Notes: generated by a model from the sequence alone, not told the origin. A stretch of DNA of 64,000 nt from Streptomyces pactum (GCF_016031615.1 NZ_JACYXC010000001.1:6882001-6946000), one strand, 5' to 3'. Numbered from the stretch's first letter, positions 17,043 through 25,805 are shown. A program made the numbers and translations.

Positions 17043-18162
17043 CGAACTTGGGGTCGCTGGCGACCACCTCGCAGCCGCCGAAGAGCCGGCGCAGCGCCAC
17101 GTGGTACCCCAGGTGCCGGTTGCCGATCACCCACAGCTCGCCGCCGGACCGCAGCGCCCGGCGGGAGTCGCGGAACATGCGGTGCGCGGTGGCGGCGGTG
17201 GTCGCCTGATGGGAGTGGAAGGGCGGGTTGTTGAGCACCAGGTCCACCGAACCGGGGGCCGCGTCCGACAACCCGTCCGCCACCAGGAACTCGGCGGCCC
17301 GCTCCGGGCCCAGGTTCTCCCGGAAGGTCGCCTCCGCCGAGGCCACCGCGGCGAACGACTCGTCGATGAAGGTCACCTCGGCCGCCGGGTCCGCCAGCGC
17401 CGCCGCGGTGCCCACCACGCCGTTGCCGCACCCCAGGTCCACCACCCGCCGGGCGCCGTGGTGCCGGGGCAGGTGGCGCAGGAAGAGCCGGGTGCCGATG
17501 TCGAGCCGCTCGGCGCTGAAGATGCCCGCGTGGCTGGTGACGGTCCGTCCCGCGACGATCCCGGCGTCGTCCGGCAGCGGGTACCGGCGCGGCCAGTCGC
17601 CCGGCGCCGGGGCGGTCGCCGGATCGGGGGCGCAGAAGATCAGCCGGGCCTTCCGCCGCGCCAGCGAGGTGCGGGTCGGCCCCAGGATCCGCTCGAACAG
17701 CTTCAGCGTGGAGGTGTGGATCTCGGTCACCATCCCGGTGCCCACCACCACCGTGCCGGCGTGCACCCCCGGCGCCAGCCGCCGCAACTGGTCCTCCAGC
17801 AGCGCCAGGCTCTTGGGCACGCGGACCAGCAGGACGTCGATCCGCGGCGGCGGCGGGTCCAGCACCGAGCGCAGCTCCACGGCGTCCGGTGCGATCCCGT
17901 TCCGGGCCAGGTTGGCCGCGGTCGCCCGCTGGGTCAGGAAGGAGTCGGTGATTTGCACCGGGCGAAGGCCGGCGAGCGCGGTCGCCAGGGCGCCCCACCG
18001 GTCGCCCAGGACGACCACCGGACCCGCCGGCTCCGCCCCGGCCTCCGCCAGGTGCTGCAGCAGGTAGTCGTCGGAGGCGTCCCAGGCGCGGAGCCGGTCG
18101 CGCGGGTCCTGAGGGAAGCGGGCGAGCTCGAAGGTGCCCCATGACGTCGTGAAACGGTTCAT
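17017..18162 (-). CDS. RlmG/RsmC-like rRNA guanine-N2 methyltransferase
   Basis: A 381-residue class I SAM methyltransferase with the two-domain layout of RsmC/RlmG: a degenerate N-terminal methyltransferase domain (VVVLGDRWGALATALA) and a catalytic C-terminal domain. Motif I is VVDLGCGNGVVG. The catalytic motif is NNPPFH, characteristic of enzymes that methylate the exocyclic amine of guanine in rRNA. RlmG modifies 23S rRNA G1835 in E. coli, and RsmC modifies 16S rRNA G1207. The presence of DSFLTQRATAANL and the N-terminal domain favours RlmG-like. The start is ATG 18162. It converges on the MFS gene with overlapping 3' ends. Confidence 0.8.
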   Translation of the reverse strand: MNRFTTSWGTFELARFPQDPRDRLRAWDASDDYLLQHLAEAGAEPAGPVVVLGDRWGALATALAGLRPVQITDSFLTQRATAANLARNGIAPDAVELRSVLDPPPPRIDVLLVRVPKSLALLEDQLRRLAPGVHAGTVVVGTGMVTEIHTSTLKLFERILGPTRTSLARRKARLIFCAPDPATAPAPGDWPRRYPLPDDAGIVAGRTVTSHAGIFSAERLDIGTRLFLRHLPRHHGARRVVDLGCGNGVVGTAAALADPAAEVTFIDESFAAVASAEATFRENLGPERAAEFLVADGLSDAAPGSVDLVLNNPPFHSHQATTAATAHRMFRDSRRALRSGGELWVIGNRHLGYHVALRRLFGGCEVVASDPKFVILRAVKR

Positions 18163-18374
18163 CGTGCCCTCAGGCTAGCCGAGCCCCCGGCGGCGCCGGA
18201 AAAGTGGCCGCGATCACCGGTGGGGGGATGAACCGCGTCCTCCGGTGATCCGTCTTGCCCGGAGCGAAGCTCCGCGTTGAGCCACCGGTTCGTGCCCGTT
18301 CGTTCGGGATTCCCCCGTTGTTCACGCCGGTCCTTCGCGCGATCCGTGGCATTCGTGGAAAGAGAGAACCCCCC

Positions 18375-19145
18375 ATGCGGAGGAAGAAGCCGGCGATACG
18401 CGGAGGCGTGGCCGCCCTGGCCGCTGCCGCCGCCCTGGCGCTGACCCTGAGCGGCTGCACCTCGGTGGACACCACCTCGCCGAAGACCGCCAGGGCCCAG
18501 GACGGGCCCGGGGCCGACGGCAAGTTCGGGCCGGTCGACTGCCGCGAGGCCAAGTGCGTGGCCCTCACCTTCGACGCCGGTCCGGGGAAGGACACCCCCC
18601 GCCTGCTGGACATCCTCAAGGAGAAGAAGGTGCACGCCACCTTCTTCCTGCTCGGCAAGAACCACGTGGTCCGCTACCCGGACGTGGTGCGCCGGATCGC
18701 CGAGGAGGGGCACGAGGTGGCCAACCACACCTGGACGCACCCCCGGCTGACCGACAAGAACGAGTCCGAGATCCGCGACGAACTCAAGCGCACCCAGGAC
18801 GCCATCGAGGAGATCACCGGCCGCCGGCCCACCCTGATGCGCCCGCCGCAGGGCCGCACCGACGACGAGGTCACCAAGGTCAGCAAGGAACTGGGCCTGG
18901 CCCAGGTGCTGTGGAGCGTGACCGCCAAGGACTACCAGACCACCGACTCCGACCTGATCGAGGAGAGGGTGCTGGAGCAGGTGGACAAGGACGGCATCAT
19001 CCTGCTCCACGACATCTACCGGGGCACGGTGCCCGCGGTGCCCGGCATCATCGACGAGCTGAAGAAGCGCGGCTACACCTTCGTCACCGTGCCCCAGCTG
19101 CTCGCCCCCGGCGTCGCCGAACCCGGCACGGTCTACCGGCCCTGA
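18375..19145 (+). CDS. NodB-type polysaccharide deacetylase lipoprotein
   Basis: A 256-residue lipoprotein starting at ATG 18375 (GGAAAGAGAG upstream). The signal ends in the lipobox LSGC at about residue 33. The NodB/CE4 domain follows: motif 1 LTFDAGPG, motif 2 HEVANHTWTHPRL with both metal-binding His, motif 3 MRPPQGRTDDE, motif 4 DYQTTDSD, and motif 5 ILLHDI with the catalytic-site His. In motif 1 the usual second Asp (TFDD), a metal ligand in characterised CE4 enzymes, is Ala. Otherwise the enzyme looks complete. Likely substrates are cell-wall peptidoglycan or extracellular chitin or xylan esters. It stands alone, divergent from the RlmG-like gene. Confidence 0.85.
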   Translation: MRRKKPAIRGGVAALAAAAALALTLSGCTSVDTTSPKTARAQDGPGADGKFGPVDCREAKCVALTFDAGPGKDTPRLLDILKEKKVHATFFLLGKNHVVRYPDVVRRIAEEGHEVANHTWTHPRLTDKNESEIRDELKRTQDAIEEITGRRPTLMRPPQGRTDDEVTKVSKELGLAQVLWSVTAKDYQTTDSDLIEERVLEQVDKDGIILLHDIYRGTVPAVPGIIDELKKRGYTFVTVPQLLAPGVAEPGTVYRP

Positions 19146-19185
19146 TCCGGCCGGCGGCGGCCGGGCCGGGCCCGAGGGCCGCCCG

Positions 19186-19201
19186 GGCGCCGGCCGGCGC
19201 C
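19186..19201. terminator. Short GC palindrome after the deacetylase gene
   Basis: GGCGCCGG and CCGGCGCC form a perfect 16-base palindrome 40 bases past the stop codon. It may form part of a terminator, but in DNA this GC-rich such palindromes arise easily. Confidence 0.3.
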
Positions 19202-19302
19202 GCCACCGTCCCGGGCGGGGCCGCGGGGGAGGGGCACCACGGCGTGGGCCGGGTGGAGTATCCGGCGCGGAAACCTCCCCGGCACCTGGCCAACCTGGTG
19301 GT

Positions 19303-20706
19303 ATGACACCCACTCGGCGACACCCCGCGCGACGCCCGGGACCGGTCCGCGGGGCGGCCTGGCCGCTGACGGTCCTGCTCGTGCTCTCCACCCTCTGGGG
19401 CACCGGCCTCCCCGCCGCCCGTGCCCACGCGGCGACCCCGCCGGACGATCCGGTCCGCGCCCTGTCGGCCGCCGCCCGCCCGCTGCGCACCACCGAACCG
19501 CACGGCCCGGACCGCGACCTGGCGGCCTTCGGCGCGATGGTCGGCCCGGCCACGGTGGTGGGCTTCGGCGAGGCCACCCACAGCTCCCACGAGTTCTTCG
19601 CCCTCAAGCACCGCGCCTTCCGGTACCTCGTGGAGCACCGGGGGTTCCGCGGCTTCTCCCTGGAGGCGCCGTGGAGCACCGGCCTGCGCCTCAACGACTA
19701 CCTGCTGCGCGGCCGGGGCGATCCGCGCCGGATCTTCCGCGAGGACTTCCAGGACGCGTACCTGTTCTGGCGCACCCGGGAGTACCTGGACCTGATCCAC
19801 TGGATGCGCGCGTACAACGTGGCCCACCCGCACGACCCGGTCCAGTTCTCCGGCAACGACATCGGGTACGCCGGACCCGGGCTGTACGACCGGGTGACCG
19901 GCTACGTCCGCGCCACCCGCCCCGCCCTGCTGCCCGAGGTCGAGCGGCTGTACCGGGGGCTGCGCCCCACCCTGCCGGCCGGCGAGCACATGCGCGCGTA
20001 CGCGACCCGGCCGCTGGCCGAGCGGCGGGAGGCGGTGCGCCGCACCCACCGCGTGGTGGAACTGCTCACGGCCCGCCGGCCCGGCCGCGGGGCGGCGGCG
20101 CGCGAGGCGCACACCTGGGCGGTGCGGCACGCCGTCAGCCTGGAGCAGACCGCCCGGCAGTACGCGTACGACTTCGACGACCCCGACGACGTCCGCCGGT
20201 CGATGAGCTACCGGGACCGGATCATGGCGGAGAACACCGTCTGGTGGCACCGGCAGACCGGCGCCAAGGTGCTGCTCTCCGCCCACAACGGGCACGTGTT
20301 CTACGTCAACTACGAGCCGGGCTTCCCCGACATCCAGGGGGCCTTCCTCCGGGACCTGCTGGGCTCCCGCTACCTCGCGGTGGGGCTCACCTTCCACCAC
20401 GGGTCGGCCAACGCCACCAGGCTGGAGGACCCGCTGGTGGACGAGAACGTGCGGACGGTCACCCTGGGGCGCCCGCCGTCGGGCACCAACGAGTACACCC
20501 TGGACCGGGTGCCCCACCGCGACTTCCTGATCGACATGCGGACCGCGCCGGCCGCGGCGCGCGACTGGCTCGCCCGGCCCCGGCCCAGCCGGATGTTCGG
20601 CACCGCCTATCCGGTGCCGGACGCGGTGCTCGCCCTGGGCGAGTCCGCCGACGTCCTGGTCCACCTGCACCAGGTGCGGGCCGCCGACCGGCTGCCCTTC
20701 CGGTGA
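19303..20706 (+). CDS. Secreted erythromycin-esterase-like protein
   Basis: A 467-residue exported protein. The N terminus has basic residues, a hydrophobic core (about 20-35) and a probable cleavage after AHA near residue 44. The remainder is an erythromycin esterase (EreA/B-like) superfamily domain: GFGEATHSSHEFFALKHR with the Glu and His that form the active centre, EAPWSTGLRLNDYL, and SAHNGHVFYV with a further conserved His. Members hydrolyse macrolide lactones or are esterases of unknown substrate. Secretion makes detoxification of external compounds or a separate role possible. No macrolide genes are nearby. The start is ATG 19303 with a weak binding site. A strong hairpin follows the stop. 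Confidence 0.85.
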   Translation: MTPTRRHPARRPGPVRGAAWPLTVLLVLSTLWGTGLPAARAHAATPPDDPVRALSAAARPLRTTEPHGPDRDLAAFGAMVGPATVVGFGEATHSSHEFFALKHRAFRYLVEHRGFRGFSLEAPWSTGLRLNDYLLRGRGDPRRIFREDFQDAYLFWRTREYLDLIHWMRAYNVAHPHDPVQFSGNDIGYAGPGLYDRVTGYVRATRPALLPEVERLYRGLRPTLPAGEHMRAYATRPLAERREAVRRTHRVVELLTARRPGRGAAAREAHTWAVRHAVSLEQTARQYAYDFDDPDDVRRSMSYRDRIMAENTVWWHRQTGAKVLLSAHNGHVFYVNYEPGFPDIQGAFLRDLLGSRYLAVGLTFHHGSANATRLEDPLVDENVRTVTLGRPPSGTNEYTLDRVPHRDFLIDMRTAPAAARDWLARPRPSRMFGTAYPVPDAVLALGESADVLVHLHQVRAADRLPFR

Positions 20707-20710
20707 GGAC

Positions 20711-20739
20711 CGGGCCCCCGGTGCTCCACCGGGGGCCCG
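20711..20739. terminator. Bidirectional terminator hairpin
   Basis: CGGGCCCCCGGT (20711-20722) and ACCGGGGGCCCG (20728-20739) are perfect 12-base arms around the loop gctcc. It lies directly after the stop of the esterase-like gene and before the stop of the convergent terD-like gene. Confidence 0.8.
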
Positions 20740-20799
20740 CCGGGCGGGACGGTCGGCGCGGACGGACGGACGGTCAGGACGGACAGGACGGTCGGACGG

Positions 20800-21330
20800 T
20801 CAGGACGCGGTGCCCATCCGCCGGCCGAACGTCGCCGGGTCGGTGTCGGGGAACCCGCGCACCGCCGGACGGAACGCCCACACCCCGGCCCCGTCGCGGA
20901 CGAACTCGGCCACGGTCGCCGCCGTCGCCCCCGCCACATCGGCGAAGTCGTGACGCATCAGCTCCTGGTAACCCTCGCGGATGCGCAGACCGGTTCCCGA
21001 GATCTCGCCGAAGGTCGTCCGCCCGCCGTGCTGCTGGATCGCCACCCCCACCACCACCCGCGCGTAGGCGGGCGCCAGCCGGTGCAGCTCGATGGTCATG
21101 ACCTCGTCGTCCCCGAAGCCCTGGCCGGTCCGGCTGTCCCGGTGCAGGGTGATGGTGCCGTCGGGGGAGCGGCTGTCGAAGTGGACCAGGTGGACCGGCT
21201 CGCCGTGCGGGTCGTCGGCGGCGTGCACGGCGGCGATGATGTCGAGGTCGTGGGCCGGACGACCGGAAGGGCTCGGGTCCCACTTGAGGGCCACCTCGAC
21301 CTTCTCCGGCCCTTTGTTGAGGCTGCTCAC
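20800..21330 (-). CDS. TerD-family protein
   Basis: A 176-residue TerD/TerZ-type protein. The family opening SSLNKGPEKVEVALKWDPS is intact. The Ca2+-binding-type acidic segments HDLDIIAAV and GFGDDEVMTIEL are visible, as are the conserved REGYQELMRHDFAD and GAGVWAFRPAVRGFP. TerD proteins are linked to tellurite and stress resistance and, in Streptomyces, to calcium-dependent differentiation. I place the start at GTG 21330, which has AAGGAGG about 10 bases upstream; the frame continues upstream without a better signal. It is a single gene, convergent with the esterase-like gene. Confidence 0.88.
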   Translation of the reverse strand: MSSLNKGPEKVEVALKWDPSPSGRPAHDLDIIAAVHAADDPHGEPVHLVHFDSRSPDGTITLHRDSRTGQGFGDDEVMTIELHRLAPAYARVVVGVAIQQHGGRTTFGEISGTGLRIREGYQELMRHDFADVAGATAATVAEFVRDGAGVWAFRPAVRGFPDTDPATFGRRMGTAS

Positions 21331-21651
21331 CGGGCTTCCCCCTCCTTGGAGTTCGGCTGACGCGACAGGGCTGACCAGGGCAATGGTAGTGCGCACGGGG
21401 GTGGTTGCGGATCTCCCGGCCGCACCGTCGGCCACACACCCGTGTACCGCCGATGACCCGGCCGTCCCGCCCGCCCGTGCTCCCCGCGTGCCGTCCGCAT
21501 GCCGTCCGCACGGGCCGCATGCCGCCCGCGCCGTCCGCCGCCGGGTCGCGCCGGCCGCCCCTACCGCCTGCCGTCGGCCCGGACCGGCGCTCGCCCGCCC
21601 GGGCCGGGGCCACCGCCGCCGGTCCGTTCCGTCCCGCCGCCGGGGGACGGG
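21331..21651. other. Spacer between terD-like and TIGR03943 genes
   Basis: About 320 bases. The right part next to 21330 contains the promoter and leader of the terD-like gene. The rest is GC-rich with a gcatgccgtccgca-type direct repeat near 21490-21525. No credible gene is seen. Confidence 0.4.
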
Positions 21652-22497
21652 TCAGCCCGGGGTGTCCCGGTAGGGGTTGGCCGGTTCGGCGGTCCGGCGC
21701 AGTTCCCGTACGTCCAGCGCGGCGGCCGCGGAGTCGGTCCCCGGGGTTCCCACCGGGTGCCAGGTGCCGGTGACGGAGAGCCAGGTGCCCGGGCGGGGCG
21801 GCCGGGGCCCGCCGTGCATCTCCACCTTCACCGCCTGGGCGTCGGCCGCACAGCAGCCGACGAGCAGCCGGGTCAGGTACCAGGTGTCCCGGTCCTCGCC
21901 CGGGCTGACGAACCCGGTCAGCCGTACGGTGCGGCCGCGCAGCCCGCGCCCGGTGTCCCACACCGCGCGGGCGGAGAAGTCCGACAGCGTCATTCCCAGC
22001 GGCGAGCCCGGCGGCAGCGGCTCGAAGCCGGACCGCTCCTCGACGGCCATCGGCCGCTGCCGCTCGGCGGTGTACGAGGCGAGAGCGGGCGGGGCGGCGA
22101 ACATCAGGCCGAGCACCGGCAGGAACAGCAGCCAGGCGATCCGGGGCCCGCGGTCGTGGTCGTGGCCGTGCCCGCCGCCGCCCCGGTGGTGTCCGGGCTC
22201 TCCGGGCGCCGGGTCCCCGTCCAGGTGGTCCGGTTCCGGTTCCGGTTCCGGGTGCGGGCGCGGTTCCGGGTCCGGACCGGCGCCGGTCCCCGGGTGCGCC
22301 GGCCGCCGGTGCGGGAAGGGGAAGCCGTCCCGCCAGGCGCCCACCATGCCCAGACCGATCAGCAGGCAGCCGGTGGCGATCAGCGGCAGCCGCAGCCCCT
22401 CCTTGACGTAGCGCAGGTAGTCGTCGCTGAACAGGCTGATGCGCAGCACCGCGGCGCCGGCCATGTCCAGCAGCAGGATCTGGAGCTGCCGCCTCAC
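21652..22497 (-). CDS. TIGR03943 family putative permease subunit
   Basis: A 281-residue membrane protein starting at GTG 22497, whose GTGA overlaps the stop of the upstream permease gene. Two hydrophobic segments near the N terminus (LLLDMAGAAVLRISLF and LPLIATGCLLIGLGMVGAW) are followed by a long Pro/Glu/Asp/His-rich linker with a GHGHDHDRG metal-binding-looking patch. A third membrane helix (WLLFLPVLGLMFAAPPALA) and a C-terminal extracytoplasmic domain (TVRLTGFVSPGED...LVGCCAADAQAVKVEM) complete it. The pairing with an UPF0718/DUF318-type permease is the known TIGR03943 arrangement (YcgQ/YcgR-like), often suspected in metal handling. The His-rich linker fits that idea. Confidence 0.8.
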   Translation of the reverse strand: MRRQLQILLLDMAGAAVLRISLFSDDYLRYVKEGLRLPLIATGCLLIGLGMVGAWRDGFPFPHRRPAHPGTGAGPDPEPRPHPEPEPEPDHLDGDPAPGEPGHHRGGGGHGHDHDRGPRIAWLLFLPVLGLMFAAPPALASYTAERQRPMAVEERSGFEPLPPGSPLGMTLSDFSARAVWDTGRGLRGRTVRLTGFVSPGEDRDTWYLTRLLVGCCAADAQAVKVEMHGGPRPPRPGTWLSVTGTWHPVGTPGTDSAAAALDVRELRRTAEPANPYRDTPG

Positions 22498-23576
22498 AGC
22501 AGCCACCAGCCGGTCAGCACGCCGCACACCACGGCGACCACGGCGGTCGCGGTGGCGAAGCGGGCCGCGAAGCCCGTGCCGAACGTGCCCGCCTGAAGGG
22601 CGATCAGCTTGAGGTCCACCATCGGCCCCACCACCATGAACACCAGCCGGGCGGTCGGCGAGAAGCCGGTCAGCGACGCGGCGACGAAGGCGTCGGCCTC
22701 CGAACAGACCGCCAGCACCACCGCCAGCAGGGCGAGGAAGAGCACCGACAGCCACGGCGACCCGGAGACCTCCTCCAGCACCGTCCGGGGGAGCGCGACG
22801 TTGAAGGTCGCCGCCGCGACGGCACCCAGCACCAGGAACCCGCCGGCGTGCAGGAAGTCGTGCTGGAATCCGAGCCGGAACTCCTCCAGGCGGCTGTGCC
22901 CCGGCCGGGGGCCGGTGGCGGGAGGACGCATCCGCAGCCACTCCGGGCGGCCGAAGGCCAGCCACAGCCAGCCCATGGTCACCGCCGCCGCCAGCGAGGC
23001 CAGCAGCCGGGCCAGGACCACCTCCGGGGAGCCCGGGAAGGCGACCGCCGTGGCGGTGAGCACCACGGGGTTCACGGCCGGCGCCGCCAGCAGGAACGTC
23101 AGCGCCGCCGCGGTGGGCACCCCGCGCCGGATCAGACTGCCGGCGACGGGCACCGAGGCGCACTCGCAGCCGGGCAGCACCACGCCCGCCGCGCCCGCCA
23201 CCGGGACCGCGAGCGCCGGGCGCGCGGGCAGCGCCCGGCGGAACACCCACGCGGGCACGAAGGCGTTGATGGCCGCCGACAGCAGGGTCCCCAGCACCAG
23301 GAACGGCAGCGCCTGGAGGGCGACGGCGACCAGTACGGTCCGCCACGCCGACAGGGCCGGGGAGTCCAGCCACCGCCCGCCGGCCAGCACCACGGCCCCG
23401 GCCGCCACCGGGACGGCGAAGGCGGCCCGGCCCAGCAGGGCCGGTGTGGCGGAGCGCACCGGGACGGGCGGCTCGGGGGGCGGCGGCGGGCGCGGTGACC
23501 GGCGCCGCCGCGCCGGTCCGGGGGTTCCGTTCTGGGCACTGCGGCGACTCCGGGGCTTGATCGACCAGGACGCCAA
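22494..23576 (-). CDS. UPF0718/DUF318-type permease
   Basis: A 360-residue polytopic membrane protein with about eight hydrophobic segments. The family signature VLPGCECASVPVAGSLIRRGVP lies near residue 135, and VCSEADAFVAASLTGFSP and FMVVGPMVDLKLI near residues 280-310. The cysteine pair in GCEC and acidic membrane residues suggest a cation or metal-complex substrate. The start is uncertain. TTG 23576 is the longest reasonable start but has a poor binding site; GTG 23459 would remove the disordered Pro-rich N terminus. Its stop overlaps the next gene, giving a two-gene operon. A Zur-box-like AT-rich dyad lies at the start. Confidence 0.75.
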   Translation of the reverse strand: MASWSIKPRSRRSAQNGTPGPARRRRSPRPPPPPEPPVPVRSATPALLGRAAFAVPVAAGAVVLAGGRWLDSPALSAWRTVLVAVALQALPFLVLGTLLSAAINAFVPAWVFRRALPARPALAVPVAGAAGVVLPGCECASVPVAGSLIRRGVPTAAALTFLLAAPAVNPVVLTATAVAFPGSPEVVLARLLASLAAAVTMGWLWLAFGRPEWLRMRPPATGPRPGHSRLEEFRLGFQHDFLHAGGFLVLGAVAAATFNVALPRTVLEEVSGSPWLSVLFLALLAVVLAVCSEADAFVAASLTGFSPTARLVFMVVGPMVDLKLIALQAGTFGTGFAARFATATAVVAVVCGVLTGWWLL

Positions 23577-23591
23577 CGATAATCATTTCGC
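23577..23591. promoter_or_regulatory. Possible Zur-like box before the permease operon
   Basis: The 15 bases CGATAATCATTTCGC match 8 of 12 defined positions of a Zur-type consensus TGANAATNATTNTCA recalled from actinobacteria. The site is the only AT-rich patch for hundreds of bases and touches the proposed permease start codon. The match is partial. Confidence 0.35.
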
Positions 23592-23911
23592 CTCGTCGGG
23601 TACAGCCCGGGCCCGGCCGGGAGGACCCGGCGCCGGGCGCCCCGCCGCGCCGGCGGGACACCCGGCGCGGCGGGTGGCCGGGCCCGGCCGATGCGCAGCG
23701 TGGCCGGCCGCTCCGCGCAGCAGGCCCGCCCCCCGGCGGCGGGCCGGGGGCGGGGGCCGCCGGTCGTGGCGCCGGCGGGCGCGTGCCGGCCGGCACCACG
23801 GGACCACGGCGCCACGGGCGCCACAGGCGCCACGGGCCCCGGGCCGCACGGGCTCCTGCCGCCGGGATGGAGGGTGGCGGGCGGCGGGTCCCGGTGGGCC
23901 CGGGCGGCGGG
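23577..23911. other. Spacer upstream of the permease operon
   Basis: About 335 bases between two leftward genes. Apart from the AT-rich box at its left end it is GC-rich, with a short ggcgccacaggcgccacgg repeat near 23810-23835. No gene is supported. Confidence 0.4.
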
Positions 23912-25012
23912 TCAGGAGGCGGCGGGCCGGTCGCCGCCGGCGTCCCGGCGCGCCACCAGCGACCGGTGGGTGGGCGCGTCCGGCACCCCGGCGGGCCGCA
24001 GGGCGGCGAACTCCCTGCGCAGTACCGGTACGACCTCCTCGCCGAGGATGTCCAGCTGCTCCAGGACGGTCTTCAGCGGCAGGCCCGCGTGGTCCATCAG
24101 GAACAGCTGGCGCTGGTAGTCGCCGAAGGACTCCCGGAAGGACAGCGTCCGTTCGATCACCTGCTGCGGGCTGCCGACGGTCAGCGGGGTCCGCTCGGTG
24201 AACTCCTCCAGCGACGGGCCGTGGCCGTAGACCGGGGCGTTGTCGAAGTAGGGGCGGAACTCGCGCACCGCGTCCTGGGAGTTCTTCCGCATGAAGACCT
24301 GCCCGCCGAGGCCGACGATCGCCTGCTCGGCGGTGCCGAGCCCGTAGTGGGCGAAGCGCTGCCGGTACAGCTCGATCAGCCGCATGAAGTGCTCCTTGGG
24401 CCAGAAGATGTTGTTGGCGAAGAAGCCGTCGCCGTAGTAGGCGGCCTGCTCGGCGACCTCCGGGCTGCGGATGGAGCCGTGCCAGACGAACGGCGGGACG
24501 CCGTCCAGCGGGCGCGGGGTGGCGGTGAAGCCCTGCAGGGGGGTGCGGAACTTCCCCTCCCAGTCCACCACGTCCTGCCGCCACAGCCGGCGCAGCAGGG
24601 CGTAGTTCTCCAGCGCGAGCGAGATGCCGTCGCGGATGTCCTTGCCGAACCACGGGTACACCGGACCGGTGTTGCCGCGCCCCGTCATCAGGTCCACGCG
24701 TCCGTCGGCCAGGTGCTGGAGCATCGCGTAGTCCTCGGCGATCTTCACCGGGTCGTTGGTGGTGATCAGCGTCGTGGCGGTGGAGAGGATGATCCGCTCG
24801 GTGCGCGCCGCGATCCAGCCGAGCATGGTGGTGGGGGACGACGGCACGAACGGCGGGTTGTGGTGCTCGCCGGTGGCGAAGACGTCCAGGCCCACCTCCT
24901 CGGCCTTGAGCGCGATGGTGGTCATGGCCTTGATCCGCTCGTGCTCGGTCGGGGTCGTGCCGTTCGTCGGGTCGGTGGTGACGTCACCGACGGTGAAGAT
25001 CCCGAACTGCAT
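23912..25012 (-). CDS. LLM-class flavin-dependent oxidoreductase
   Basis: A 366-residue luciferase-like monooxygenase-family protein. Visible marks are MQFGIFTVGDV at the first strand, the FATGEHH metal/flavin-region signature near residue 47, the segments SPTTMLGWIAARTERIILSTATTL and VDLMTGRGN, and the C-terminal GSPQQVIERTL. It should use reduced FMN or F420 to act on an unknown organic substrate. The start is ATG 25012. A perfect 8-base inverted repeat sits 18 bases upstream, in the expected promoter. No regulator gene is adjacent, so the controlling protein is elsewhere. Confidence 0.85.
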   Translation of the reverse strand: MQFGIFTVGDVTTDPTNGTTPTEHERIKAMTTIALKAEEVGLDVFATGEHHNPPFVPSSPTTMLGWIAARTERIILSTATTLITTNDPVKIAEDYAMLQHLADGRVDLMTGRGNTGPVYPWFGKDIRDGISLALENYALLRRLWRQDVVDWEGKFRTPLQGFTATPRPLDGVPPFVWHGSIRSPEVAEQAAYYGDGFFANNIFWPKEHFMRLIELYRQRFAHYGLGTAEQAIVGLGGQVFMRKNSQDAVREFRPYFDNAPVYGHGPSLEEFTERTPLTVGSPQQVIERTLSFRESFGDYQRQLFLMDHAGLPLKTVLEQLDILGEEVVPVLRREFAALRPAGVPDAPTHRSLVARRDAGGDRPAAS

Positions 25013-25029
25013 CGTGGCTCACCGGTCCT

Positions 25030-25053
25030 AGGTAGTTCCATATTCAACTACCT
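25030..25053. promoter_or_regulatory. Perfect inverted-repeat operator before the LLM oxidoreductase
   Basis: AGGTAGTT (25030-25037) and AACTACCT (25046-25053) are exact reverse complements around the AT-rich spacer ccatattc. On the coding strand it reads as TAGTTGAATATGGAACTA, the size and shape of a MarR- or HxlR-type dimer site, and it overlaps the promoter. Confidence 0.7.
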
Positions 25054-25366
25054 CGGGAACCCGGCCCGCCCGTGATCTATTCCACTCCCGGGGACCCGTC
25101 GGGACCGCAGGTCGGGGGCGGTGTTCGGGGCCCGCTGCCTGCCTCCGGCCGGCCGCCGCACCGGGGGCAGCGGGCGCCCTCCGGTCCCCGGGACGGGAGC
25201 CGCCGCTGCGGAGGGGGAGGCGGCCGGCCGCGACCGCCGCCTCGTACGGCGGGACGGAGCCGTCGGGCGCCCGCGGGGGCCGTGGGGGCGGCGGCCGGCA
25301 CACCCCCGAGACGCCGCTCGGGCTATGGCTCCGGCCGGCCGCCGACGCCGTACGGGGAGGGAGCCG
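25054..25366. other. Spacer between LLM oxidoreductase and small hypothetical gene
   Basis: About 310 bases of GC-rich DNA between two leftward genes, with only shadow frames. No terminator stands out. Confidence 0.35.
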
Positions 25367-25609
25367 TCAGTCGTCCACCGGCTCGGCCCGCACCGGCGCG
25401 GCATGTGACTGGTGACCGCCGCTGGCCACCATCCGCACCTCGCCGCGGTCGCTGATCTCCGCCTGCACGATGCCGGTCTCGTCCGCGTACACCGGATGAC
25501 CGCCGGGCCCGCTGCGTTCGGTGCGGTGGACCACCACCACGTCCCGCTCCGGGGAGGCGGGCCGGTCCGCCTGCTCGAAAACCAGCTCGTACCGCTCGTG
25601 TGTGCCCAT
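25367..25609 (-). CDS. Small conserved hypothetical protein (DUF6296-like?)
   Basis: An 80-residue protein from ATG 25609 with GGAGG 8 bases upstream. The sequence is protein-like and probably a small beta-rich domain: RYELVFEQADR, DVVVVHRTERSGPGGHPVYADETGIVQAEISDRGEVRMVASGG. I recall similar short Streptomyces proteins grouped as DUF6296, but this is from memory. It has no signal peptide, Cys or membrane segment. It is divergent from polX by about 200 bases. Confidence 0.65.
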   Translation of the reverse strand: MGTHERYELVFEQADRPASPERDVVVVHRTERSGPGGHPVYADETGIVQAEISDRGEVRMVASGGHQSHAAPVRAEPVDD

Positions 25610-25805
25610 GACGCGCCTCCTGCCTCGCCCCGGTCCCGCGCCGCCCCGGCCGGGGCGGCGTCGGGACGGCCACGCGGGGAACCGGCGGCCGGGCCCGAGC
25701 CGGGAACCCGCCCGCTTCCTGCATCGTCGGCCACCGCGGCCCGGCGCGCACCCCGCACGGGGGACCGGCAGGTGTCGTTCGCCGCACGAGGGGCACCGGT
25801 AGGGC

